64,000 nucleotides of DNA from Bradyrhizobium sp. BR 10289. Its GTDB lineage: Bacteria > Pseudomonadota > Alphaproteobacteria > Rhizobiales > Xanthobacteraceae. Location: the NCBI RefSeq assembly GCF_019455385.1, contig NZ_JACOFR010000001.1, positions 310,001 through 374,000 on the forward strand. The letters run 5' to 3'. Below, piece after piece: positions 26,109 through 33,111 of the stretch. A program made the translations under genes and the position numbers. The notes below the pieces were generated by a model. The model had not been told where the DNA came from. It saw only the letters and a program-made list of their open reading frames with translations, and did no database searches. Numbering within the stretch: position 1 is the first letter of the stretch; every line of letters starts with the position of its first letter.

Positions 26109-26438
26109 TCAGTTTCCCTCGGGGACCTTCGCGATGGCTTCGAGGTAGTGGTTGCCCAACGCCTTGCGAACGTCGGAACGGCGCAGCATCCTGTCGCGAA
26201 GCGCCTCGCTGTAGGCCAGCGGCGCGCCGTTGTCGGCAACCAGGTCGTGGAACGCGACGACGATCGCCTTGAGGAAGTCGGTCGTTCCATCCGCCGTCGT
26301 GAGGTCGAAGGCCGCGAGCTCGTCGCTCGGCAGGAAGTTGAAGGTCGTCTTCAACTCGTCTTCGCTGTGCCCCTCATCGCTGGGCGTGATGACTTTCACC
26401 GCGTGCGTGAAGGTCGGCTTGTCGGACACCTTGAACAT
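26109..26438 (-). CDS. Tail assembly chaperone (G-like)
   Basis: A 109-residue protein between the tail tube and tape measure genes, the standard place of the lambda G chaperone: DELKTTFNFLPSDELAAFDLTTADGTTDFLKAIVVAFHDLV. It ends EGN-stop, and the last codons before the stop (G|GGA|AAC) form a canonical -1 slippery site. AGGAGG precedes the ATG. It should be the abundant unframeshifted partner of the GT fusion. Confidence 0.85.
   Translation of the reverse strand: MFKVSDKPTFTHAVKVITPSDEGHSEDELKTTFNFLPSDELAAFDLTTADGTTDFLKAIVVAFHDLVADNGAPLAYSEALRDRMLRRSDVRKALGNHYLEAIAKVPEGN
26112..26118 (-). promoter_or_regulatory. -1 programmed frameshift site GGGAAAC
   Basis: On the coding (minus) strand the heptamer G GGA AAC lies in the reading phase X XXY YYZ, directly before the G stop (TGA). 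A -1 slip continues as LIWAARRWARSARDQAARQE and enters the DUF1799 frame without a stop. Siphoviruses produce G and GT this way. Confidence 0.85.
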
Positions 26439-26477
26439 GGTTTGAAACCTCCTGACAGGATTTCGGCTTGAGTGGCT

Positions 26478-27410
26478 TTAGGTGAGCGTGATCGAGACCT
26501 GGTCGTTGCCGGCGTTGGGCAGGCACAGCATCGAGAGCGGCCACTCGGCGATGCCCTGGTTCTGGGTGTAGCCGGTCGGCCGCTTGAACTCGGCGGTTGG
26601 TGCCGCGATGGTGATGATGTTGCCGGCAGTGAGACCGTGCACCAGATTGACGGCAACCGTGGCCTGCGAGTTGGCGAGGCCGTAGATGTCGAGCGTAGAG
26701 ACGGGAACGGCCTCGCAGGTGAAGTCGATCTGCTCCTTGTGGTCGGTGATCAGCACGGACTCGCTGCCGACCAGCATGCGCGGCTCGACCTGGTTGCCGA
26801 GGTCGAGCGAGAAGTTGCGCATGACCAACGGGACGGCGTTGACGGTAAAGGTCGGCGTGTTGGTCTTGTTGACGATCAGCGGCTTCTTGAAGCCGGTCAG
26901 CGTCGGGCTCGCGGCCGCGACCTCGCTGGGCGCGGTCCACAGGCCGGTGAAGGTCCAGTGCACCATCGGAATGCCCTGCGCGTCCGTCGTGATCTTTCCG
27001 GTGCCGCGCGCGCCCTTGATGGCGTGCAGCGTGCCGCCCATCCAGAACTTCATGTAGAGGCTCTCGATCGCCGTCGAGATCGGCGAATAAACCGTCGAGA
27101 CGCCGGCCGAGACCACCTCGGCATAGCCGCAGCCGCGCAGCAGCGGTCCCCAGGCCGGCGCGGTGCCGGCGGTCCCGGAGCCGGCCAGCTCGGTGTCGAA
27201 CTCGATCACGACGTGCAGATCCGCGGGGATCGAAGGCTGGTTGCCGAAGTTCGGCTGCACCAGGTCGCGCGAGACGTCGTTGCCTTCCATCGGCTTGATC
27301 GAGACGTTCTTGGCAAGGATCGCGTTCGCGGCGCCGGTCAGCGTCGGATCGGTCGCATAGGTGGTCTCGATCTTGGCAAGCAGCACCATCAGGCGCCAGA
27401 AAATGGCCAT
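26478..27410 (-). CDS. Major tail tube protein
   Basis: A 310-residue beta-rich protein upstream of the G/GT chaperones, the usual tube position: LAKIETTYATDPTLTGAANAIL at the start, then VVIEFDTELAGSGTAGTAPAWGPLLRGCGY, typical of Mu-like siphoviral tail tubes, and a C-terminal Ig-like stretch ending QVSITLT. The tube polymer forms the DNA channel around the tape measure. Confidence 0.8.
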   Translation of the reverse strand: MAIFWRLMVLLAKIETTYATDPTLTGAANAILAKNVSIKPMEGNDVSRDLVQPNFGNQPSIPADLHVVIEFDTELAGSGTAGTAPAWGPLLRGCGYAEVVSAGVSTVYSPISTAIESLYMKFWMGGTLHAIKGARGTGKITTDAQGIPMVHWTFTGLWTAPSEVAAASPTLTGFKKPLIVNKTNTPTFTVNAVPLVMRNFSLDLGNQVEPRMLVGSESVLITDHKEQIDFTCEAVPVSTLDIYGLANSQATVAVNLVHGLTAGNIITIAAPTAEFKRPTGYTQNQGIAEWPLSMLCLPNAGNDQVSITLT

Positions 27411-27413
27411 GGC

Positions 27414-27551
27414 TCAGTTCTCCTTCTTGGGCTTTGCCGCCTTGGGCTCTTTGACCGCCGGCTTTTCCTCATTGCGAACAAGCGAACCGTTGGGCTGGCG
27501 GGTGTAGCTGCCGCCCTCGGTCGGCTGTTCCTGTTTGGCGGCGTCGCTCAT
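27414..27551 (-). CDS. Small Lys/Pro-rich phage protein
   Basis: A 45-residue ORF: MSDAAKQEQPTEGGSYTRQP, then a Lys-rich tail ending PKKEN. It overlaps the upstream tail-terminator gene by ATGA and ends four bases before the tube gene start. Codon use and coupling support it as real; function unknown. Confidence 0.6.
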   Translation of the reverse strand: MSDAAKQEQPTEGGSYTRQPNGSLVRNEEKPAVKEPKAAKPKKEN

Positions 27552-27991
27552 GAGACGATCCTCAGTTGGTCAAGAAGCGCGAATTCGAGCTGGTAGACGA
27601 CGAGACCCTTTAGCGCCGACAGCAGCCGGCCGCGCCGCAGGTTGAACACGCCGACATTGTTGTTCGGCGCCCAGCCGGTGACGGCGTTCATCACGTCGTC
27701 CTTCAGCTGGCCGATCGTCGGCAGAGCCTTCTTCGCTTTGACGTCGCCGCGCGCCTTAACGGCGATGATGACCGCAATCGTCTCTTCGAACGATTGCGTA
27801 TGGACGTTGACCGCCGACTGGCCGGCGCTGGCGTCGAGGCCGAGCGGTGCGACGAAAGCACAGACCTCGTGCTCCGGAAGCGCGCCGGCCTCGACAAGTG
27901 CTGCGAACACGGCGATGTCGTCGACTCGCCCTTGCAGCGCCGGCACCTGGTCGGAGATCCTCACCGCAACGAGGCTTTCCAGCGTGCTCAC
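27548..27991 (-). CDS. Tail terminator-like protein (Mu gp37-type)
   Basis: A 147-residue protein (GTG start overlapping the upstream stop) between the virion morphogenesis gene and the tube gene: LVAVRISDQVPALQGRVDDIAVFAALVEAGALPEHEVCAFVAPLG, then LKGLVVYQLEFALLDQ. Gene order and the opening match the gp37/terminator proteins of Mu-like phages, which cap the tube. Confidence 0.7.
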   Translation of the reverse strand: MSTLESLVAVRISDQVPALQGRVDDIAVFAALVEAGALPEHEVCAFVAPLGLDASAGQSAVNVHTQSFEETIAVIIAVKARGDVKAKKALPTIGQLKDDVMNAVTGWAPNNNVGVFNLRRGRLLSALKGLVVYQLEFALLDQLRIVS

Positions 27992-28545
27992 GACAGCTGG
28001 CCTCCGGCCGACAGATACGTCTCGACGATGGTTGCGATGGTGCGTGGATCGTCCTCGTCGAGACCGAGGAACGGACGCGCCGGCATATCGATGCTGTGCG
28101 CGCCGATTTCGGCCTTGCGCGCGCGATCGGCTTTGCCGGGCTTGGCAAATCGCGAGACGCCGGTGCGCTTGTTGGTCTTGAAGTGCAGCACGGCCGTGCG
28201 CGCGGCTTTCTGGATCGTTCCGCCGAACTGATGGATCGCGGCATAGACGACGTTGGTGCCGACCTCGACGCCGTTCCGGGATGCGTTCGCGGTCACCGAG
28301 CGGAACAGGCGCGACGACAGGATCAGGGTCTTGCCGCCGTGTGCGATGACGCGGAGCGAGGGCGGCCAGGGCGAGCCGTCCGGCGCGACGCTCCGCTCCC
28401 AGCGGTCGTGTGTCGACGTGATCAGCGCCTGGCCGATATCCTCATAGGCCGGCGTCGGATCGTCGAGGCGGCCGATCAGCGCGCCAAGATCGGCGAGCGC
28501 TGCTTCCTCGTCTCGCAGGTCGACCGTGAAGGATGCGCCGCTCAT
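27988..28545 (-). CDS. Virion morphogenesis protein (Mu gpG-like)
   Basis: A 185-residue protein of the phage virion morphogenesis family: ALITSTHDRWERSVAPDGSPWPPSL is the hallmark (F-DGxxWxPL), followed by HGGKTLILSSRLFRSVTA and VVYAAIHQFGGTIQ. In Mu, G is a head completion/tail joining component. It overlaps neighbouring genes by one to four bases. Confidence 0.88.
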   Translation of the reverse strand: MSGASFTVDLRDEEAALADLGALIGRLDDPTPAYEDIGQALITSTHDRWERSVAPDGSPWPPSLRVIAHGGKTLILSSRLFRSVTANASRNGVEVGTNVVYAAIHQFGGTIQKAARTAVLHFKTNKRTGVSRFAKPGKADRARKAEIGAHSIDMPARPFLGLDEDDPRTIATIVETYLSAGGQLS

Positions 28546-28973
28546 CAGATGAAGCCCTTCAGATTGTCGGGCGTGAAGTCGCGCGAACGGTCCGTGGTGC
28601 GGACGCCGCTGGCGCCGGAGCTCTCCGGCTCGACGCCGGCGACGTTGAGGCGCAGCGTGCCGCTGGCGATCAGGCCGAGCTGCTTCAGCGCGTCCTGGTA
28701 GTCGGCCCGGATCTTGTCGGACACGGAATCGCGATGCAGCTTGTAGATCGCAATCGCCTTGGCGAGGTCGTTGAGCAGCGCCGGCGTCGAAGCCAGCGGC
28801 AGCAGATAGCGGCCGAGCAGATAGCCGTCGATCGCGGCGTCGGCATCGGCCAGCGCCTTGGCGACGACGTCGGCATCGATAGCGCCGGCCGGCGGGTCGG
28901 CGCGGTCGGTCAGGTCGATCAGCATGGACGTGCCGAAGCGCTCGACCAGGTCGGACTGGCTGGCGTAGGTCAT
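28545..28973 (-). CDS. Head-tail connector, DUF1320 (Mu gp36-like)
   Basis: A 142-residue protein with MTYASQSDLVERFG at the start and DADAAIDGYLLGRYLLPLASTPALLNDLAKAIAIYKLH in the middle, diagnostic of DUF1320/gp36 adaptor proteins. It probably sits at the connector between portal and tail. Confidence 0.9.
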   Translation of the reverse strand: MTYASQSDLVERFGTSMLIDLTDRADPPAGAIDADVVAKALADADAAIDGYLLGRYLLPLASTPALLNDLAKAIAIYKLHRDSVSDKIRADYQDALKQLGLIASGTLRLNVAGVEPESSGASGVRTTDRSRDFTPDNLKGFI

Positions 28974-29155
28974 CGGATCATGTCCCGGATCGGCGTGAGC
29001 GTCCGCAGCTCGCGCATGACATCGCCCGCACGGCGAGCGCGCACGATGCCGTCGATCAGCTCAAGGAACTTCGCCTCCATCAACGGCGAGACCGTGCCGT
29101 CGCCATGATCGACGACGACTTCACGTGGCTCGCGCTGTGATGAAGTGGCGGTCAT
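28970..29155 (-). CDS. Small phage protein (61 residues)
   Basis: Overlaps the gp36-like gene by ATGA. The sequence has a short acidic, helical second half (MEAKFLELIDGIVRARRAGDVMRELRTL). No family recognised; translational coupling supports expression. Confidence 0.6.
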   Translation of the reverse strand: MTATSSQREPREVVVDHGDGTVSPLMEAKFLELIDGIVRARRAGDVMRELRTLTPIRDMIR

Positions 29156-29299
29156 TGAATCGCTCTGATGCGTCCCCGTGAAGCAGAACCATCGGCCGGC
29201 GGCTGAAAGGCGAATACCGCCGGCCGATGGAGACGCGCGCCGCTGTCTGTCAGGACCCGATCAGTTGCGGGTGATCGGCACGGCACGCGAATTCGAAAC

Positions 29300-29379
29300 T
29301 GGTTGCAGGGCCGGATTCGAACCAGCGACCTATCGGTGCGAATTCCACGATTGCGCTACCTGGCTGCGCTACCCCGCAA
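29300..29379 (-). tRNA. tRNA-like element with abnormal anticodon arm (probably pseudo)
   Basis: On the minus strand, TTGCGGG pairs with CCTGCAA as acceptor arm, GCGC-AGCCAGGTA-GCGC is a standard D arm, and GCTGG-TTCGAAT-CCGGC is a standard T arm. It ends in an encoded CCA. The anticodon arm is wrong: ATCG pairs with CGAT, but the enclosed segment is too long or needs a bulged C, and the 7-base loop GAATTCG lacks U33. The discriminator base is also missing if all seven acceptor pairs form. No amino acid can be assigned; probably a decayed tRNA or mimic. Confidence 0.5.
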
Positions 29380-29388
29380 AGCCGGACG

Positions 29389-29637
29389 TCAGTCCGGGAT
29401 GATGAGCGGCTCGACTTCGATCGACAGAGTCGAATATGGCCCGTCGCCGCCGGAGCAGAGATGGCCCTGCGCCTTGACGCGGACGGCCATCGACGACTCG
29501 CGGCTCGGCGGCGGCAGGTTGTTGATCGCAATGGCGATGTAGTCGAAAACGGGTACCGGGAGGTGCGCCTTTTGCTTTTCGAGTAGCTGAAGGGCGTGCG
29601 TGCGTGAGCGGCCGGTGAAAGTGGTGAAGAACGACAT
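29389..29637 (-). CDS. Phage hypothetical protein
   Basis: An 82-residue protein whose start overlaps the stop of the FluMu-N-like gene (TGATG). It contains FDYIAIAINNLPPPSRESSMAVRVKAQG; no family recognised. It lies within the head-to-connector gene block. Confidence 0.6.
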   Translation of the reverse strand: MSFFTTFTGRSRTHALQLLEKQKAHLPVPVFDYIAIAINNLPPPSRESSMAVRVKAQGHLCSGGDGPYSTLSIEVEPLIIPD

Positions 29638-30134
29638 CAGGCCTCCTGACTGGGCTTGTGGGTGGTGACGACGAGCTCGGGATCGCCCATCAGCTTGTCG
29701 AGGTCGCCCTCGGCGAGATCCGCGAGAGCGATCGGAACCGGCTGCGGGCCGAACGCGCGGCCGGCGCGGTAGCGCGTTTGTTGACGACCAGGCTTGGTGC
29801 GGACCTCGATCGCGGGGCCGGTGATGGCCAGCACCGGCGCAGGCTCCGCGGGAGCAACCGCACGCACACCGGAATTCTGCAAGTTGCGGAATTCGATCCG
29901 CGCATCTTCGAGCGCCTCGGCGAGCTTGGTCCGCTCGGCGATCGACGCCTCCAGCTTGGCACTGACGTCGGCGAGATCAGTCATGACCTGGTCGCGATCG
30001 GCCTTGAGCGCGGCCTTCTCGGCTTCGAGCTGTGCGACAGCCGTACCGGCCGTGGCCGCGGCGAGCTGCTCGCGCAGCTCGTCGATCACCTTCTGCATTG
30101 CGCCGGCGTCCGGCTTGTCGGGTTTCTTCGCCAT
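29637..30134 (-). CDS. Coiled-coil protein with FluMu-type domain (gp35-like)
   Basis: A 165-residue protein. Residues 12-88 are strongly coiled-coil (VIDELREQLAAATAGTAVAQLEAEKAALKADRDQV...). The C-terminus RYRAGRAFGPQPVPIALADLAEGDLDKLMGDPELVV matches the short domain found in Mu-like gp35/HI1506 proteins. Its place behind the capsid gene fits Mu order. Role in virions is unknown. Confidence 0.75.
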   Translation of the reverse strand: MAKKPDKPDAGAMQKVIDELREQLAAATAGTAVAQLEAEKAALKADRDQVMTDLADVSAKLEASIAERTKLAEALEDARIEFRNLQNSGVRAVAPAEPAPVLAITGPAIEVRTKPGRQQTRYRAGRAFGPQPVPIALADLAEGDLDKLMGDPELVVTTHKPSQEA

Positions 30135-30161
30135 GATTTACCTCAGGGTCGGCTCGGCAGA

Positions 30162-31067
30162 TCAGCCGAGCCAGGTGCAGACGAGGATCTCGGCGGTGCC
30201 GAACCAGATGTTGCTGGAGCCGTCGGCGTTGCGCTCGGCCTCGATCAGCTGGCGGGCCGCGCCTTCCAGCGTCGACGGCACGACCAGCAGCGGTTTGGTG
30301 CCGTTGGCGAGCACGTTCAGTGGCCGGCCGAAATCGCCCTTCATTGCAATCAGGGCCGAGCGCGCCGTGTTGTAATGCGCAGCATCGAGCGTCTGCTTGG
30401 AGCCCCAGGCGAACTGCCAGAGGCCGTAGCCGGCGTTGCCGCGGCCGTCCCAGCCGTAGAGGAATTCTTTCTTGTTGAAGACATTCTCATCGGTCGGGTT
30501 GTCGAGCGAGACGAACTGGCCCGACTTGCGCAGCTGCCAGATCAGGGGCTTGAGCACCTTCGACACATCGAGCAGGAACCAGGGCGTGCCAGCGCCGCCG
30601 TCGGTGTTGGCGACCTGGGTGGGGTTGCCGCTGGCGTCGAGCACCGGATGGTCGGTGTCGAAGAAGAACTGGCCGTCGTAGCAGTTGGTGGCGAAGCCCG
30701 CGAGCAGCAGCGGCCAGATCAGCTGATCCGGCCAGGCGGCGACGGACTCGCCGAACATCGCGAACAACGGCGTGTAGATGCCGAGATTGTCATCCTCGAT
30801 ATCGTCGCGGTCGACGCCGATCGTCAACTCGAACGGCTTGTTCTTGATCGAGTAGCTCGCCTCGGAGAGGTTCTGCACGATGCGCTCGCCGAGCCACTCG
30901 CGGACGTTCGGGATCTTGCCGAGCCAGCCATAGGTCTCGCTCTTGGCGGTCGACGGCACCACGGTCGCGACGCGCTGATAGAGCGTCGCGGTCTGCTGAA
31001 GCTGGTTCTGGAAGGTGGTCTTGAAGCCGACGCGGAGGCCGTCGAGGTTCTGGCGGTTGACGATCAT
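30162..31067 (-). CDS. Major capsid protein (Mu gpT-like)
   Basis: A 301-residue Mu-type major head subunit: MIVNRQNLDGLRVGFKTTFQNQL, GWLGKIPNVREWLGERIVQNL, then YSIKNKPFELTIGVDRDDIEDDNLG, all characteristic of gpT. The start is ATG 31067; the longer frame to 31436 overlaps the decoration gene. It follows the protease/scaffold and decoration genes, the usual Mu head order. Confidence 0.93.
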   Translation of the reverse strand: MIVNRQNLDGLRVGFKTTFQNQLQQTATLYQRVATVVPSTAKSETYGWLGKIPNVREWLGERIVQNLSEASYSIKNKPFELTIGVDRDDIEDDNLGIYTPLFAMFGESVAAWPDQLIWPLLLAGFATNCYDGQFFFDTDHPVLDASGNPTQVANTDGGAGTPWFLLDVSKVLKPLIWQLRKSGQFVSLDNPTDENVFNKKEFLYGWDGRGNAGYGLWQFAWGSKQTLDAAHYNTARSALIAMKGDFGRPLNVLANGTKPLLVVPSTLEGAARQLIEAERNADGSSNIWFGTAEILVCTWLG

Positions 31068-31110
31068 GTTGTGATGCTGCCTGTGTGATGGAGCGAGAAG
31101 ATGCCGGGGA

Positions 31111-31533
31111 TCAGAGGACGTTGCCGGGGCCGGTCGCGACCCAGACGCCGTCGCTGTCGACATCGACGACCTTGCCGGCGACCGAGCGCGTCGACGAACC
31201 GTTCGTCTTGGCGACCGTGTTGTCGTCGACGATGTAGCAATCCGAGCCGATCTCGGTGCGCGTGATGGTGTCGGTCGACGACGAGTTGTTCCACTTGAAC
31301 ACGCCGGCGCGGACCTTGATCTTGATGTCGCCGTTCGCGCCCGCCGAATTGTCGGCATAGTGCTCGGCCCGGCCGACCGCGATATGGCCGGTAGCCGTCG
31401 CGCCGCCCTGGGCGTAGCCGGCGTTGAGCACGACAAGCGCGCCCATCCAGATCTTGGTCGAGGCCTTCACATCATAATGATGGATTGGCTTCTCGCGTCG
31501 CTGGGTCATGCGGTCGGCGGTCAAGGCGGTCAT
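31111..31533 (-). CDS. Head decoration-like protein
   Basis: A 140-residue beta-rich protein between the protease/scaffold and the capsid gene: KIWMGALVVLNAGYAQGGATATGHIAVGRAEHYADNS, then a repeated Gly/Val pattern ending SDGVWVATGPGNVL. Position and composition fit capsid cement/DUF2190-type proteins of Mu-like phages. Confidence 0.72.
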   Translation of the reverse strand: MTALTADRMTQRREKPIHHYDVKASTKIWMGALVVLNAGYAQGGATATGHIAVGRAEHYADNSAGANGDIKIKVRAGVFKWNNSSSTDTITRTEIGSDCYIVDDNTVAKTNGSSTRSVAGKVVDVDSDGVWVATGPGNVL

Positions 31534-31576
31534 GAAGGGCTCCGGTCAGGTCGTGACGTTTGGGTGTGTTTGGGTC

Positions 31577-32695
31577 TCAGACGCCCGCAGCTTCGCTGGC
31601 GAGCGTCTTGGCGTAATCGTCTTCCTTGATGCCGAGCAGCCGCGCGGCTTCCTTCTGCTGCGCGTTGAGCGCGATCTTGCCGTCCTTCGGCGCCGGAGGC
31701 TCGACGGGCAGCACGGCGCCGTTGCCGCCGAGCTTCGGCAACGCGCCGATTTCCTTCTCGACGGCGGCTGCGGCCTCGGAGCCCGCGGCATGGCGCGAGA
31801 TGTAGTGCTCGCGCAGCGGCTTCACGCCGACGCGGCCTTCGCGAATGGCGCCGTCGATGAAGGCGGTCGCCTTCTCGATCGCCGTTGCTTTGGTGGCCGC
31901 CTCGAGCCGGCCGCCGAGATCCTTGATCTCGCTCTGCAGCGCCGCGATCGTGGTCGCACCGTTCTCCTTGCCCACGGTCGCGAGCGTGGTGACGGTGGTG
32001 ATGATGGACTCGCTCGTCGCGTTCGCTTCGAGGCCCGCCGCCTTCGCGATCGACTGCAAAGCGGCGTCGGTGCCGCACATGCTCTTGACCTTGGTGACGA
32101 CCGAAGCGGCGTCGGCGTCATCACCGAGGCCGAGGGCGGCGCGAAGCTGGGCGAGCAAGTCCATCTGGTCGTTCTCCGAATTGAGCGCGGCCATACCGCG
32201 CAGGTTTGGGGTGTTGGTGAGCGAGGCGCGCGGCATGTCGAGAACGTTGTTCTGCGCGTCGCAGATCAGGACCGGCGAGATGAAGCGATAGGCGCGTTCG
32301 GCCATAAGCGTCGCGCCTGGCGCCGACCACTCGACCTTGCCGAAGATGCCGCCCGCGCGGACCTCCATGGTGGTGACCCAGCCGCGCGCCGGTGCGGGCC
32401 GGCCTTCGGGGGCGGCGAGATCAGTCGCGTGGTTCTCGTCGATCGGAATGCGACCGCTATGCGCCGAGAGGGCCGACGCGGCGAGCTTCGCCGCATCGGC
32501 GACGCGATACGGACCGCGCCCGTCCCTTGTGGGCACGAGGCCCTTGGCATCGATCGGCAGCAGCATGATCCACTCTGCCGCGCCGCCGCCTTCGCTGTTG
32601 AAGGCGATTTCAATTCCGGCGCCGAGCACGACATCCGGCGCCTTGCTGTGCGCGAGAACGACGTGGAAAGCTGTGCTTGTGTTTTGTCCCGACAT
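31577..32695 (-). CDS. Head maturation protease/scaffold (Mu I-like)
   Basis: A 372-residue protein. The N-terminal about 170 residues match the Mu I protease domain (EWIMLLPIDAKGLVPTRDGRGPY, GRIPIDENHATDLAAPEGRPAPARGWV, AYRFISPVLI). The rest is a helical scaffold-like part (LLAQLRAALGLGDDADAASVV..., IKDLGGRLEAATKATAIEKA). In Mu the protease cleaves itself and the scaffold during head maturation. I used ATG 32695; the in-frame GTG at 32740 sits inside the late-operon palindrome. Confidence 0.9.
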   Translation of the reverse strand: MSGQNTSTAFHVVLAHSKAPDVVLGAGIEIAFNSEGGGAAEWIMLLPIDAKGLVPTRDGRGPYRVADAAKLAASALSAHSGRIPIDENHATDLAAPEGRPAPARGWVTTMEVRAGGIFGKVEWSAPGATLMAERAYRFISPVLICDAQNNVLDMPRASLTNTPNLRGMAALNSENDQMDLLAQLRAALGLGDDADAASVVTKVKSMCGTDAALQSIAKAAGLEANATSESIITTVTTLATVGKENGATTIAALQSEIKDLGGRLEAATKATAIEKATAFIDGAIREGRVGVKPLREHYISRHAAGSEAAAAVEKEIGALPKLGGNGAVLPVEPPAPKDGKIALNAQQKEAARLLGIKEDDYAKTLASEAAGV

Positions 32696-32730
32696 GCGGC
32701 CACAATGGACGGACCGACGCGGTGTTCGTA

Positions 32731-32750
32731 ACCCTGACACGTGTCAGGGT
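32731..32750. promoter_or_regulatory. Perfect 20-bp palindrome at the leftward late operon
   Basis: ACCCTGACACGTGTCAGGGT is perfectly symmetric. It lies 36 bp before the leftward protease gene and 67 bp before the rightward gene at 32818, so it marks a divergent control region. A near-copy (GGCCTGACACCTGTCAGGGT) sits at 50715-50734 just after the Mor/C-like gene. The best reading is a late-activator binding site, although a repressor operator cannot be excluded. Confidence 0.65.
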
Positions 32751-32817
32751 CCAAAATTTGACGCCGACGCCGTAACTGTAAGCGCAACGCTCGCCATCAA
32801 CGCTGGAGCATTGCGCG

Positions 32818-33111
32818 ATGCCTACCGAGATCCTCGCGATCGGAAACACTGCCGCAAGCTCGGCCGACCAGGTCGTGGCATCAGGCTCGACGCTCACCGT
32901 TTGCCTGAAGTCGGCAGCGGGACCTGCGATCGACAGCGCGGCTCGTGTCGACATCTTTCTGAAGGCCGACAACGGCGAATATTTCCCGGTTGACAGCCTC
33001 ACGTATCAAAAGCCCGCGCTGATGATCGTGGCGCCGGGCACGTACCGCTTCACGAGAGTCCTCGATCCGCAGAGCCGCGGCAAGAACACCTGCGGCGTCT
33101 TCAGTGGTTAG
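32818..33111 (+). CDS. Phage hypothetical beta-rich protein
   Basis: A 97-residue protein: MPTEILAIGNTAASSADQVV, then an Ig-like strand pattern (VDIFLKADNGEYFPVDSLTYQ, APGTYRFTRVL). Similar short proteins accompany capsid or tail genes in other phages. It is the first gene right of the divergent palindrome and overlaps the next gene by eight bases, so it is probably a late virion-associated gene. Confidence 0.65.
   Translation: MPTEILAIGNTAASSADQVVASGSTLTVCLKSAAGPAIDSAARVDIFLKADNGEYFPVDSLTYQKPALMIVAPGTYRFTRVLDPQSRGKNTCGVFSG

Noticed and set aside
29160..29388. Phage attachment site for a site-specific integrase at the tRNA-like element
   Set aside because: The prophage ends and duplication lie elsewhere and recombination is by a DDE transposase; there is no integrase gene.
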